Shown here: piece by piece, positions 33,709 to 44,737 of the stretch
Position numbering within the stretch: the stretch's first letter is position 1
Layout of the letters: each line of letters opens with the position of its first letter
Assembly: GCA_038501785.1 (NCBI GenBank)
Contig: JBAMJR010000071.1
Span: 1,323,501-1,387,500 of the forward strand
Direction of reading: 5' to 3'
DNA length: 64,000 nt
Origin: Myoxocephalus aenaeus
Taxonomy: Eukaryota; Chordata; Actinopteri; Perciformes; Cottidae
Translations under genes and position numbers: made by a program
Notes under the pieces: model-generated
The model's database searches: none
What the model was told of the DNA's origin: nothing
What the model saw: the letters and a program-made list of their open reading frames with translations, nothing else

Positions 33709-33835
33709 TCTCTCTGTCTCTCTCTTGGTCTTGGTCTCTCTTGGTCATGGCCTCTCCGTCTCTCTTGGTCTCTCGTGGCCTTGGTCTCTCTCTTGGTCTC
33801 TCTCTTGGTCTTGGTCTCTTTCTGGAAGCTGCTGT
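33709..33835. repeat. accaagaccaagagagag minisatellite (right copy)
   Basis: Shorter allele of the left-arm minisatellite. Confidence 0.8.
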
Positions 33836-33844
33836 GCCGTAACT

Positions 33845-34080
33845 CCGTTACCTTATTCATTCTGGTCACATGACATCTATTGCTTCTGTCCATCCGGGGA
33901 GAGGGATCCTCCTCTGTGGCTCTCCCTCAGGTTTCTTCCCTTTTTTCCCTGTGCAAGGGTTTTTACTATCTTTATTTGGGGAGTTTTTCCTGATCTGATG
34001 TGAGGTCCCGGGACAGGGATGTTATGTGTACAGATTGTAAAGCTCTCCGAGGCAAATTTGTATTTGGGATGTTGGGCCAG
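33845..34080 (+). mobile_element. L2 LINE 3'-end fragment (right copy)
   Basis: Mirror of 24775-25015, in opposite orientation to the intact L2 at 39560-44685. Confidence 0.8.
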
Positions 34081-34135
34081 GCACGTGCACAGACATTTTG
34101 GGGGGCAGGTGCTCAAACTAAAAAAAGGGGCCCAA

Positions 34136-35541
34136 GTGTAAAGAAAAAATATGACTCTAAAGCTGAAAAATGTAATCTCGATTTCTTCATATTTCGTGTT
34201 CAAACATAACTTTACAGGTGGTATATAGGTGGTAACTCGGTTTAGGTGATGGAAATTGGTTTTAGGTTCACAAAAGCAGTGAAGTATATGAATACAATGG
34301 TAGATACATGTAAATAAATGTCTAAAACAAAAACAAAATATTATAGTTTTTTTAGTAGAAATATGGTCTTTCACACCTTTCACCAACATGATAAAATGGG
34401 ACTGAGAAATGACTTCATACTGCAGATAAAGCTTCATGGGGTGTGTGCGAATGAATTTTTTTTTAAATAAAAATATGTATTATAAATTAAAAATATATTT
34501 ACACAATATACATGTTCAGAAATAGAAAACAGACCCGGGTTGGTGGGGATGGCTGTGGTAGAGGGTCTGGTAGTGGTGAATCCTCTCTGTAAAATAAATT
34601 ACTCTTAGTCAATACTAACTACACACAGTTTGAACAGTTCACAGGTGTACGTGTGCAGCGGAGCTGTGTACCTACGCTACCTGGTAAACAGTGTCCGGGT
34701 CGTCGTCAGTCTTTCACGACGACGTAGTGTCTGGAGCGATGTTGTCCACTGCTGCAGATGTGAATCCTCTGTAAAATAAATGACTACCGGTCACTACTAA
34801 GTTCACTGAAAGAAAGTTACGATTACACACCAAAACAGTAACAGAGCTCCAGCAGGGACTTTGATCAGGGCCTGAGCTAACTGTGCTAACGGCTAACGTA
34901 AACAGACTACGTGCGTACCTGTGTTACGCCAGACTCGAGCAGAAAGGGACCAGCTAAATGTGCTCACTCTGCTAGCGTAAATATGCTATTGCAACACAAA
35001 GTGTAGTATCTAAATACACTTACCCATCTTCAAATGGATCCCTTCTGTCTGCATCTTCCTCTTGGTCGCAGGAGTCAAAGCCTGCAGGGTCGTCCTCGTC
35101 GCCAAAATCGTCGCCACAGCTTCCTCTGTAGTAAAGTGCGTCCTTTGCCATAATATCTCTTCTTTATGAGTGAACACGCCAGCGTGTTTTCAGAGCTCAG
35201 GTGTGTAGGTACATGCTTGTTGTTTGGGCGTTTCTTGAGTGTTCATTGATTCGTTTATTTAACCAAATGTTGACGGACATATGATTCAACAAATCCCAGA
35301 GAAGGATTTCGTGTGACGAGTACTTTTTTGGCAAAGCGTCATATGACACGCCGATGGCCCTAACTATTGTCTGATGGTGTTAAAAAATTGCAGGGCGCAG
35401 GCAGCGGAAGAAGGAAGTCTCCTCTTTCCGGCAAACGTAAAATTATATTTCTGCGATGTATTATCGCGACGCTATGAATATTTTAGAAACGTGGAGAAAC
35501 GTAAAGAGTGTCCCACCGCGATACCGCGGACAGAGAGTTAA
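34136..35541 (-). mobile_element. piggyBac-like derivative (right copy)
   Basis: Mirror of 23317-24722, ending at TTAA 35538-35541. It has the same orientation as the piggyBac nested in the left-arm hAT and aligns with its two outer parts. The intervening transposase body is missing. Confidence 0.7.
35024..35151 (-). pseudogene. piggyBac transposase first exon, frameshifted (right copy)
   Basis: Mirror of 23705-23832 with the same frameshift, so the damage predates the arm duplication. Confidence 0.6.
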
Positions 35542-35719
35542 CAACGTGAACACGTGACTACGTGAATGCGTAACAAAACGTAACAACGTGAACACGTAAC
35601 AACGTGATCATCTTAACTTTTAAACCCCGGTTAAGCCCCAGACATTTTTCTCAAAAATTCCAAATGGTTTATTGGTTGATGATAGAACACAGGAAAGAAA
35701 AAAGAGAAATTGATATTCA

Positions 35720-36057
35720 GAAAAACAAAAAACCTCCAGGATGTATTTTCTCTGTTTAATTATGCATATCATTGCTTTCCCCCCTACTATAATATAGCAC
35801 TATGTGGTAACAGTATCTCTGCAAAGTTTGACTTTGATTAAGTGAGGTTAAATATTTGTAGTAATTAATTTAGTGCACATTTTGTGTACCGTAGAATTAG
35901 GTCTGCCCTAGCTTTAGGTCAAAATGCCCTAGCTTTCTTCCTGGACCTTGTACGCCTCTGGTTCCACAAACCAAGCAAGGCCGTGTGGAATATCATTTCA
36001 TCCATAAGTAAGTCATATTTCAGTTTTTGGGCTGGAATGTGGTTGATATCTTGCTGA
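35720..36057 (-). repeat. Inverted-repeat segment A (right copy)
   Basis: Mirror of 22811-23160. Confidence 0.7.
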
Positions 36058-38007
36058 GGCTTTGTCTGTCCCCGCTGCCGCCTCGCAGCCGTCCCGTCCC
36101 CCCCTGTCCCCCCCTGTCCCCGCAGCCGCCCCCTGTACCCATGATTTAATACATTGACAATTCATGTTTGTTTAATGAAAAAGCAAAACAAATAGCAAAT
36201 TGTTAGATTTCTTAACCTCTTTAACCCCAGAGCCCCGCGGCGCCTATTATCGAACAGGAAAAGAGAAAAATAAGTAAAGTGATGTTCCTAAAGTATCTCC
36301 GGAACCACAACGTTGATTAACTTCATTTAAATTGCTGAAATACAGTAAAGCCTTGTGGGAAGAGTTCTATCCGAACATAAAAAATGTAACTTACCGTTAA
36401 GTTTATGTAATTATATAAACCCCGTAACCCTGCCGTCATTTTCGGCGGCGGCCGTAACTTTTGACAAAAGCGTTCATAAGTACACTTTACAAAGTCGGAT
36501 TTCAATAAACGACACCTCTTTGTAACCCTACGAGCTTGTAGGAGTCTATAAAATGAAATATTCATTCATCTCTGGATATTAGTACCTGAAAAATCGACTG
36601 TTTTTTTTCTCCTACTTCCTTGTTGCTTTTTTGTCTCTGCCTGCTTCTGTGAAGGTGGGAGGTTTCTTAGCCAGTCTTTGTCAGAGCTTTATGCAAATTT
36701 GAAATCCCAGCATGCACCAAACATATGGTGAGAAAGCAAAAAGCTTATAACCTTTAAATGTTTTAACCGAACGACAAAGTTTTTTTGACTAAAACTCCAT
36801 GGTAACTCCCAAATGCTTTATTGTGATTTTTCTTTCAGATTCCGGTCATTATCTTTACAAAGACGGGTCCTACATCTCTGCAAGTTGTTGTTTAGGCCTT
36901 GAACCATGGAGTTGGGGGCGGCTCGACAAGCCATTTTGGGGAATCTCAATAACATTATATGTAACATAGTTATGATCAAAATATGGTATAAAAGTGAGTT
37001 AAAAACTAAATTCGGAAAAAAAATGATATAAAATAACACAACTATTAGAACTCATAGGGGGTTCATGCGACTACTTGAAGAATGGATAGAGGGAACCCCA
37101 GAACCCCTCATCCCCCACGTCTGGGGGGCAAGGAGTATGGTTTGGCTATGATTCCCCTGTTTTTCCCTCCTCGTTCTGCAGTCAGACCACAGCACCCCTC
37201 TCTCCACAGACTGGTCACAGAGCAACACCTGCTGGTGAGTTCATGAAACTGCATTGGATTTAAAAAAATTACGTTTTCATTATAATAAAAGAAGATTGGT
37301 GTGTTCATCGCATGCCGAATCCTCGAGTCCAAACTCTGGATTTAAAAAAATCTGAATTTGTGTTTTTCGAGTTTATTCTTTATGAATAAGTAAAAACAAA
37401 TTTAAATTGTGCGACTGTATTATGGGAATATGGTTTGGTGATTGCCCTGCATACTTTAACCGCACGTGTTTGATTATTCATTATCGTTGAACAGTTCAAC
37501 AATTCCCATAAAGGACGTGAAAGTGTATTTAAATACATCCAGTAGTCGTGTACTCATGTTTCATGCAGTACTTTGTGTGTTTCCCTCCTCGTTCTGCAGG
37601 CAGACCACAGCGCCCCTCTCTCCACACACTGGTCTTAGAGCGACACCTGCTGGTGAGTTGGTGAAACTGCACCAGTTTTTTTTTTTTTTTAAATGAAAAC
37701 AGGAAGTCGGAAAGCAGGAAGAACCCACATGATGTGAATAGAGAATACAAACAGTCCTGTTGTTTTAAACACACGTCTTGACTCTAGAAGGAGTCTGGAC
37801 GAGGTGGACTAGATGTCCCTGTTGTCCCCCTCAGTCCTGATCGTGTGCTGGTTGGGTTATGAAGGCAGACTGAAGATGAAGAGCTTCATCTGCAGCAGAA
37901 CAACACGATGAAGGCGTGAAACTCCAGCTGGAGACTGTGTTGTGTTTCCTGCTTTCTGTCCTCAGGCTGCTGTCTCGCTGTGGATCCTCAAACATCCTCC
38001 TGCTCCG
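36058..38007. other. Mirror of 20859-22810
   Basis: Contains the right copies of the 85-bp dispersed repeat (near 37165-37255 and 37590-37670). No gene recognised. Differences from the left arm are small indels, including an extra cccctgtccc in the C-rich patch near 36100. Confidence 0.45.
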
Positions 38008-38360
38008 TGCCCCGTCTCTCTCTCCGTGTGCCCCGTCTCTCTCTCCGTGTGCCCCGTCTCTCTCTCCGTGTGCCCCGTCTCTCTCTCCGTGTGCCCCGTC
38101 TCTCTCTCCGTGTGCCCCGTCTCTCTCTCCGTGTGCCCCGTCTCTCTCTCCGTGTGCCCCGTCTCTATGCGTCCTCGCCCGTCTCTCTCCACAGCCGTCT
38201 CTCTCTCTATGCGTCCTCCCCCGTCTCTCTCTCTATGCGTCCTCCCCCGTCTCTCTCTCTATGCGTCCTCCCCCGTCTCTCTCTCTATGCGTCCTCCCCC
38301 GTCTCTCTCTCTATGCGTCCTCCCCCGTCTCTCTCTCTCTGCGTCCTCCCCCGCCACTCT
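38008..38360. repeat. Compound minisatellite (right copy)
   Basis: About eight 21-bp and six 26-bp units with one rearranged junction (near 38165-38200). Shorter than the left allele. Confidence 0.88.
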
Positions 38361-38713
38361 CTCTGTGTCCTGGGGGGGGTCAAAGGGCGTTTGGAGGAAT
38401 GCAGGCGGAGCTGTGAGCAGATCCTTTTGTCCTCTCGTCTGCAGCTCACCAATCATGACCCTCTGACGTAGACGATCTCACTGAATAGTTTCCCAGCAGC
38501 CTCTTGAGTTCCTCACCAGGGCGGGCAGAACCTGAAGTGGGTCAGACCGGGTAAGACCAGGTTCTGGAGCCAGTGGAGGTTCAGGGCTTCACATGCAGCT
38601 CCCAGACCTGTGTTTCCTGCCCAGAGAGAGGCATTTAAAGCCGGGTTTCGGCTCCCTCATGTAGCCCCCGGGCTCCAGGACCTTCATGGAGGTTTCTCCC
38701 GGGCAGAACCCCT

Positions 38714-38719
38714 TATATA
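38714..38719 (+). promoter_or_regulatory. TATA box of solitary U6 (right copy)
   Basis: TATATA at -29 to -24 from the U6 start at 38743. Confidence 0.6.
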
Positions 38720-38742
38720 CCCCCCAGGAACATTGGTTAGTT

Positions 38743-38756
38743 GTGTAATTTCGATT

Positions 38757-38798
<42 letters not shown>

Positions 38799-38846
38799 GG
38801 CCCCTGCGCAAGGATGACACGCAAATTCGTGAAGCGTTCCTTATTT
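38743..38846 (+). ncRNA. Solitary U6 snRNA gene with rebuilt 5' stem (right copy)
   Basis: Identical to 19954-20057 as far as I compared. The 5' stem (GTGTAATTTCGATTGCAC), ACAGAGA, AGC and the normal stem-loop are all kept, with no arm-specific mutation in the mature region or TATA box. That fits constraint or ongoing gene conversion. Confidence 0.75.
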
Positions 38847-38850
38847 CTGC

Positions 38851-38856
38851 TTTTTT
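38851..38856 (+). terminator. Pol III terminator of solitary U6 (right copy)
   Basis: Run of six T, a few bases after the U6 3' end. Confidence 0.6.
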
Positions 38857-38984
38857 ATGTGAATTTAAGATTGTTTAATGATTTTTCACGATTTTTTTTA
38901 CAATGCTATGTATATTTTGCAGTGACGGGCCGTCAGGGCCTGCTAAATCTTCTCTGCTGGCCTAAACTGATTTTATAATTTAAT

Positions 38985-39490
38985 TTTAAAATGTAAATTT
39001 CTAAAAGTTTAATAATTAAAAGTTATATCTATTTTATAATGTAATTGTTTTCCACACATACAAGTATTATCATAATTTTTCACTATTAGCTTATTTTCTC
39101 ATTGCACAGCTCCTAAAACAAAAATCCCAAAAAAAAAAAAATTTCTAAAAAAAATGTGATTTCAAAAAAAAAATTCAAAAAAAAAAAAATTCAAAAAAAA
39201 AAAAAAATCAATTTTGAAAAAAATTCAATAAAAAAAAATATATATCTATTTTATAATGTAATTGTTTTTCACAAATACATGTATTATCATTGTCTTTCCC
39301 TATTAGCTTATTTTCTCATTGCACTGCTCCTAAAAAAAAAATCCCCAAAAAAAAGAATTTCCCAAAAAAAAAAAATCTAAAAAAAAAACTATTTAAAAAA
39401 AAAAAAAACATTTTGAAGAAAAAAATTCAATTTGGAAGAAAAATATATTTGGAAAAAATATATATATTTTAAAATGTAATTGTTAGAGGT
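38985..39490. repeat. AT-rich block (right copy)
   Basis: Poly-A runs with two copies of the tgcaatgagaaaataagc core seen three times on the left. Confidence 0.8.
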
Positions 39491-40351
39491 AGAAAACCCA
39501 CGGGCCGCCACTGATATTTTGACTTATCGTTTTCAACTGTATGTATTATTACTACAGTTCAATTCAATTCAGTTTATTTTATATAGCCCAACATCACAAA
39601 TACAAGTTTGCCTCGGAGGGCTTTACAATCTGTACACATAACATCCCTGTCCCGGGACCTCACATCGGATCAGGAAAAACTCCCCTAGAAAGATAGTAAA
39701 AACCCTTTCACAGGGAAAAAAGGGAAGAAACCTGAGGGAGAGCAACAGAGGAGGATCCCTCTCCCCGGATGGACAGAAGCAATAGATGTCATGTGGCCAG
39801 AATGAATAGCGTAGTTACAGCACATTCAATGAATATGACAGAAATTATTCATATAATGAGTATTAGGCATGGTCCATGATCCTGATAATCCATGAAGCAG
39901 AAGGCGGTAGAGAGGAGGGGGGCATCAGAAGGGCCATGGCAGCAGGCAGGACCAGTTCCAGGCCGGTTCCATCAGCAGGGCCATGGCAGCAGGCAGGACC
40001 GGTTCCAGGCAGCCATGGATCCATGGCAGGAGGGGTGGGTGGGGGGGCGGCAGGACCCGGGCCAGGACCCGGGGTAGGACCCGGGGCAGGACCGGTTCCA
40101 GGCAGCCATGAATCCATGGAAAAAGAAAGTAGAGTTAGTAATGTGCATTGAAGAGACAATAGTTTATCCAGATGGAGAGAAAGAAGAGGAGAGGAGGAGT
40201 GAAAGAGGAAGAGAAGAGGAGCGAAAGAGGAAGAGAAGAGGAGCTCAGTGTATCCTAAGATGTCCCCCAGCAGTCTAGGCCTATAGCAGCATATCTAGGG
40301 GCTGGACCAGGGCAAACCTGAGCCAGCCCTAACTATAAGCCTGAAACAGCC

Positions 40352-43300
40352 CTAAGTATAAGCGCTATCAAAGAGGAAAGTCTTAAGTCTACTCTTAAAT
40401 GAGGTGACTGTGTCTGCCCCCCGGACTGAAAGTGGAAGCTGATTCCACAGAAGAGGAGCACGATAACTGAAAGCTCTAGCCCCCAACCTACTTTTTAAGA
40501 CTCTGGGAACCACAAGTAACCCTGCATTCAGTGAGCGTAACGCTCTGGTGGGGTAATATGGCACTATAAGCTCTTTAAGATATGATGGTGCATCACCAGC
40601 TAAGGCTTTATAGGTGAGGAGGAGGATTTTAAATATGATTCTCGATCTTACAGGAAGCCAGTGGAGAGCAGCTAGTACAGGAGTAATGTGATCTCTCTTC
40701 CGAGTCCTTGTTAGTACACGAGCTGCAGCATTCTGGATCAGCTGGAGAGACCCAAGGGACTTTCCGGAGCAGCCTGATAATACGGAGTTACAGTAATCCA
40801 GTCTTGAAGTAACAAATGCGTGGATCAATGTTTCTGCATCGCTTTGAGACAGGATGTGCCGGATCTTTGAGATGTTCCGTAGGTGAAAAAAGGCAGTCCT
40901 TGAGATCTGTTTCACGTGGGAGCCAAAGGATAGGTCCTGGTCAAAAATAACTCCGAGATTCCTTACGGTGGTGGTGGATGCCAGAGCGATGCCATCCAGG
41001 GAAACCATATCGTCAGATAGTTGATTTCTGAGGTGTTCTGGGCCGAGTAGAATAACTTCAGTCTTGTCAGAGTTCAGCAACAGGAAGTTGCAGGTCATCC
41101 AGGTTTTGATGTCTTTAAGACACGCTTGAAGTTTAGTGACCTGGTGGATTTCATCTGGCTTGATTGACAGATATAGTTGAGTATCATCGGCATAACAGTG
41201 AAAGTTTATGGAGTGTTTTCTGATAATATTGCCTAAAGGAAGCATATACAAGGTGAATAAAATTGGTCCAAGCACAGAACCTTGTGGAACTCCATGACGA
41301 ACGGCGGTGGTCATCGAGGCCTCATCGTTTACAAATACAAACTGAGATCGATCTGATAAATACGACTTAAACCAGCTTAATGCTGTACCTTTAATACCAA
41401 TTGACTGGTCTAGTCTCTGTAATAAGATGCCATGGTCAATGGTGTCAAATGCTGCACTAAGGTCTAACAGGACAAGTACAGAGACAAGTCCCCTATCTGA
41501 TGCAACTAGAAGGTCATTAGTAATTGTCACTAGTGCTGTCTCTGTGCTATGATGCTTTCTAAATCCTGACTGAAATTCCTCAAATAAACTATTGTTATGT
41601 AAAAAGTCGCACAACTGATTTGCGACTACCTTCTCCAGTATCTTAGAGAGGAAGGGAAGGTTAGAGATAGGTCTGTAGTTAGCCAACACCTCTGGATCCA
41701 GGGTGGGCTTTTTAAGAAGAGGTTTAATTACAGCTACTTTAAAAGACTGTGGTACATGACCCATTAGTAAAGACCCATTGATAATATCTAGTACAGAGGC
41801 ACAAATTAAGGGTAAAACTTCTTTAAACAGCTTTGTCGGAACAGGGTCTAGGAGACAGGTAGAAGATTTAGAAGTAGAAACCATTGAAGACAGTTGGTCG
41901 AGGTTGATGGTAAAAAATCCATCCAGACGCACAACAGGGCCCACAGCCTCCTCCATGGTCATCCCACCTGAGGATGGACCGGCAGTAGTCGAGGGCAGGA
42001 GATCACCGATCCTGTCTCTAATGGCCATAATCTTATCATTGAAGAAGTTCATAAAGTCATTACTACTGAGGTCTATAGGAATACACGGATCCACCGAGTT
42101 ATGACTCTCAGCCAGCCTGGCCACAGTGCTAAAGAGAAACCTAGGGTTGCTCTTGTTTTTCTCTATTAGTGATGAGTAGTAGGCTCCTCTGGCATTACGG
42201 AGGGCCTTCTTATATGTTCTCAGACTATCCCGCCAAACCAACCGGGACTCCTCCAGACCGTTGGAGCGCCATATGCCCTCAAGCTTCCGTGATGCTTGCT
42301 TCAATATGCGGGTCTGAGGGTTGTACCATGGAGCGAGCCTCCTTTGCTTAATGATCCTCTTTTTTAGAGGGGCTATCGAGTCCAGCGTCACTCTCAGTGA
42401 GCCAGTAGCACTATCGACGAGCTGATCAATCTGGGAGGGAGTAAAGTTAGCACAGGAGTCATCTGTTATATTGAGACATGGTAATGAATTAAATACAGAA
42501 GGAATCGCTTCCGTAAATCTAGCAACAGCACCGTCAGTTAGACATCTGGTGTAAAAACTCTTGCCTAACGCTGTACAATCTGGTAGCATAAACTCAAAAG
42601 TTATAAGGCAATGGTCTGATAAAAGAGGGTTCTGTGGAAACACTACTAAATGCTCCACATCAATGCCATATGTAAGAACAAGGTCGAGGGTGTGGTTAAA
42701 GCAGTGAGTCGGTTCCTGTACTCTCTGACAGAAGCCAATCGAATCTAACAATAAGCTAAATGCAACACTAAGGCTATCATTGCTAACATCCACATGAATA
42801 TTAAAATCACCTACAATAATAACCTTATCAGTCTTAAGGACCAAACTTGACAAAAACTCAGAAAATTCAGATATAAATTCGGAGTACAAACCTGGTGCTC
42901 GGTATACCACGACAAACAGAATCGGCTGTACTGTTTTCCAGGTTGGATGTGAAATACTAAGAACGAGGCTTTCAAATGAGTTGCAGCTCAATCCAGGTTT
43001 AGGACCCATCAGCAGACCCGAGTCAAAGATGGCAGCTACTCCACCTCCTCGGCCGGTGTCTCGAGGAATGTGCATATTAACATGACTTGGAGGAGTAGAT
43101 TCATTTAGGCTGACATATTCCTCATGTCTCAGCCAGGTTTCAGTAAGACAAAATACATCAATATGGTTGTCAGATATTAATTCATTTACTAATACAGCTT
43201 TAGAAGACAAAGATCTAATATTTAGGAGTCCACATTTAATTATCCTATCGTGTTGCACTATTGCAGTAGTGGTGTTAACCTTTATGAGGTTGTTTTCTAT

Positions 43301-43357
43301 AACTCCTCTTTTGGTTACTTTTGATTTAATTAATTTAAGTGGCCGTGGGACAGACAC
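40352..43357 (-). CDS. L2 LINE ORF2: endonuclease and reverse transcriptase
   Basis: 1001 residues with no internal stop. It nicks target DNA and copies element RNA into it. The N-terminal apurinic-type endonuclease shows N46 (LLNIRSL), E73 (LTETWL), YR 152-153, GDFN 183-186, TLDL 223-226 and SDH 247-249. The reverse transcriptase starts near residue 555 (NYRPIS) with LDLSAAFDTIDH (631-642), GVPQGSVLGP (689-698) and the catalytic YADD (722-725). The C-terminus (LWNQLPLSVR, FKSRLKTFLF) is the usual end of L2-type proteins. All catalytic motifs look intact. The start is the first ATG after ORF1; an earlier non-ATG start is possible. Confidence 0.93.
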   Translation of the reverse strand: MSVPRPLKLIKSKVTKRGVIENNLIKVNTTTAIVQHDRIIKCGLLNIRSLSSKAVLVNELISDNHIDVFCLTETWLRHEEYVSLNESTPPSHVNMHIPRDTGRGGGVAAIFDSGLLMGPKPGLSCNSFESLVLSISHPTWKTVQPILFVVVYRAPGLYSEFISEFSEFLSSLVLKTDKVIIVGDFNIHVDVSNDSLSVAFSLLLDSIGFCQRVQEPTHCFNHTLDLVLTYGIDVEHLVVFPQNPLLSDHCLITFEFMLPDCTALGKSFYTRCLTDGAVARFTEAIPSVFNSLPCLNITDDSCANFTPSQIDQLVDSATGSLRVTLDSIAPLKKRIIKQRRLAPWYNPQTRILKQASRKLEGIWRSNGLEESRLVWRDSLRTYKKALRNARGAYYSSLIEKNKSNPRFLFSTVARLAESHNSVDPCIPIDLSSNDFMNFFNDKIMAIRDRIGDLLPSTTAGPSSGGMTMEEAVGPVVRLDGFFTINLDQLSSMVSTSKSSTCLLDPVPTKLFKEVLPLICASVLDIINGSLLMGHVPQSFKVAVIKPLLKKPTLDPEVLANYRPISNLPFLSKILEKVVANQLCDFLHNNSLFEEFQSGFRKHHSTETALVTITNDLLVASDRGLVSVLVLLDLSAAFDTIDHGILLQRLDQSIGIKGTALSWFKSYLSDRSQFVFVNDEASMTTAVRHGVPQGSVLGPILFTLYMLPLGNIIRKHSINFHCYADDTQLYLSIKPDEIHQVTKLQACLKDIKTWMTCNFLLLNSDKTEVILLGPEHLRNQLSDDMVSLDGIALASTTTVRNLGVIFDQDLSFGSHVKQISRTAFFHLRNISKIRHILSQSDAETLIHAFVTSRLDYCNSVLSGCSGKSLGSLQLIQNAAARVLTRTRKRDHITPVLAALHWLPVRSRIIFKILLLTYKALAGDAPSYLKELIVPYYPTRALRSLNAGLLVVPRVLKSRLGARAFSYRAPLLWNQLPLSVRGADTVTSFKSRLKTFLFDSAYT

Positions 43358-43456
43358 AGTCTCTATAGAGTTAAAGATGGGCAGCTGCCCTAAAGAAAAT
43401 GCAGGAAGTGCAGAGAAGGGTGTAAGACTACAACTCTGCTTCTGCTTCCTGGTCTG

Positions 43457-44332
43457 TCATGCACGAAGTCGACCAATAAGCTTGGTCATGTTTGCAGAAA
43501 GGAGATCCGCTCCATCCGAAGTGGGATGGATGCCGTCACCCCTAATCAGACCTGGGTTTCCCCGGAAAGACCGCCAGTTATCTACGAAGCCCACATTGTT
43601 TGCTGGACACCACCGTGACAACCAACGGTGGAAAGTTGACATGCGGCTATACATCTCATCAGTCACCGTGTTTGGGAGCGGGCCAGAGAAGACTACCGAG
43701 TCCGCCATTGTTTTGGCGTAAGCACACACCGACTCCACGCCGATTTTAGTGACTTCCGAGTGGCGAAGCCGGGAGTCATTAAAGCCGACGTGTATTACAA
43801 TCTCACTGTATTTACGTTTGTCTTTAGCCAACAGTTTTAAATAGGACTCAACGTCGCCCGCCCTGGCCCCAGAAATACATTTGACTGTGGTCCCTGGTTT
43901 CGCAATCTTCACGCTTCTAACAATTGAGCTCCCGACAACCAAGGTTGGTTTCTCAGTGCCGCTGAGTGGCGAGAGGCTAGAAACGGGAAGAGGGTGGCGG
44001 TGTCCAGAGGACTGCTTAGATCCCGGCTTCTGCCTCCTTCGTACAGTCACCCAGTCCCCCGGCTGCTCGGGGGCTGCCGGGGAACAGTTAACGTTATCAG
44101 AAGCTAAAGCTAGTTGGTCCGCACCGACTATGGGAGTTGGGATGGCTATCGTAGCTAACGTCTGAGCTTCAATGGTGCGGAGCCGTGCATCTAACCCACT
44201 GAGACCTGCCTCCAACCTAGCAAATAAACTACACTTCTTACATGTATCGTTATCATTAAAGAAGGCAGGGGAATAGCTAAACATGTGACACGCTGAGCAG
44301 GAGAGAGCAGAAGAGGGAGAGGAGGAAGACAT
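43457..44332 (-). CDS. L2 LINE ORF1: zinc-finger, coiled coil and SGNH esterase-like protein
   Basis: 291 residues. Near the N-terminus are two Cys pairs (C12/C15 and C31/C34) that could bind zinc, then a heptad-like helix (36-60). Residues 130-285 form an SGNH-hydrolase-type domain: GSS with S136, G155 in ISGARAGD, N185 in GFND, and D266/H269 in GDGIHPT. Esterase-type ORF1 proteins are known from CR1 and L2 elements of vertebrates. They bind RNA and the esterase may act on membranes, which is not settled. All four block residues are present. Confidence 0.88.
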   Translation of the reverse strand: MSSSSPSSALSCSACHMFSYSPAFFNDNDTCKKCSLFARLEAGLSGLDARLRTIEAQTLATIAIPTPIVGADQLALASDNVNCSPAAPEQPGDWVTVRRRQKPGSKQSSGHRHPLPVSSLSPLSGTEKPTLVVGSSIVRSVKIAKPGTTVKCISGARAGDVESYLKLLAKDKRKYSEIVIHVGFNDSRLRHSEVTKIGVESVCAYAKTMADSVVFSGPLPNTVTDEMYSRMSTFHRWLSRWCPANNVGFVDNWRSFRGNPGLIRGDGIHPTSDGADLLSANMTKLIGRLRA

Positions 44333-44737
44333 CGCTAGCTGCTAGGCTAAGTGAGGTAGCTAACGATTAGCAGAACAAGCAAAGTGAAAACAGGACAGTT
44401 AGATGCAGGCGGTGAGCCGCTAAAAGAAGAAGAGAGTTGAGTGTTTAGATGTGAAAGATGTACAACAGGTGATCAGGCGCTTGTACTGGAGAATATCACA
44501 CAATTAGCTCGGTTTAGCTGGAGCTGAGACAAGTACGTTATCAACACACACGGTGGAACCGGAAGTGACGCAATACGCTTACCGTGGGGACACAGACAAG
44601 CGCATAGAAATCAACAAAACTTATTTAAAAAAAACACATTTAAATCCCTTTTTTAGTTGAACGCTCTCTCGCATGTTGAGAAAGTCAGTTGAACACAAAA
44701 GTCCAACGTTTTACTGTAATTTATTAAAATATATATG

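Larger units (their letters stand above)
39560..44685 (-). mobile_element. Full-length L2-clade LINE, right arm only
   Basis: 5126 bp flanked by a 5-bp duplication cagtt (39555-39559 and 44686-44690). The left arm at 19075 has the undisturbed target. The element has a 5' UTR (44333-44685), ORF1, a gap of about 100 bp, ORF2 and a 3' UTR of nearly 800 bp that contains a G/C-rich repeat (39900-40110). It ends in gaattgaattgaactg on its own strand. Both ORFs are open, so it is a recent and possibly active copy. Clade assigned from ORF2 motifs and the esterase ORF1; fish families called Maui or L2 are the closest I recall. Confidence 0.93.

Noticed and set aside
39863..40159. Pro/Gly-rich open frames
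   Set aside because: They lie in the G/C-rich repeat of the L2 3' UTR and are not part of the element's ORFs.
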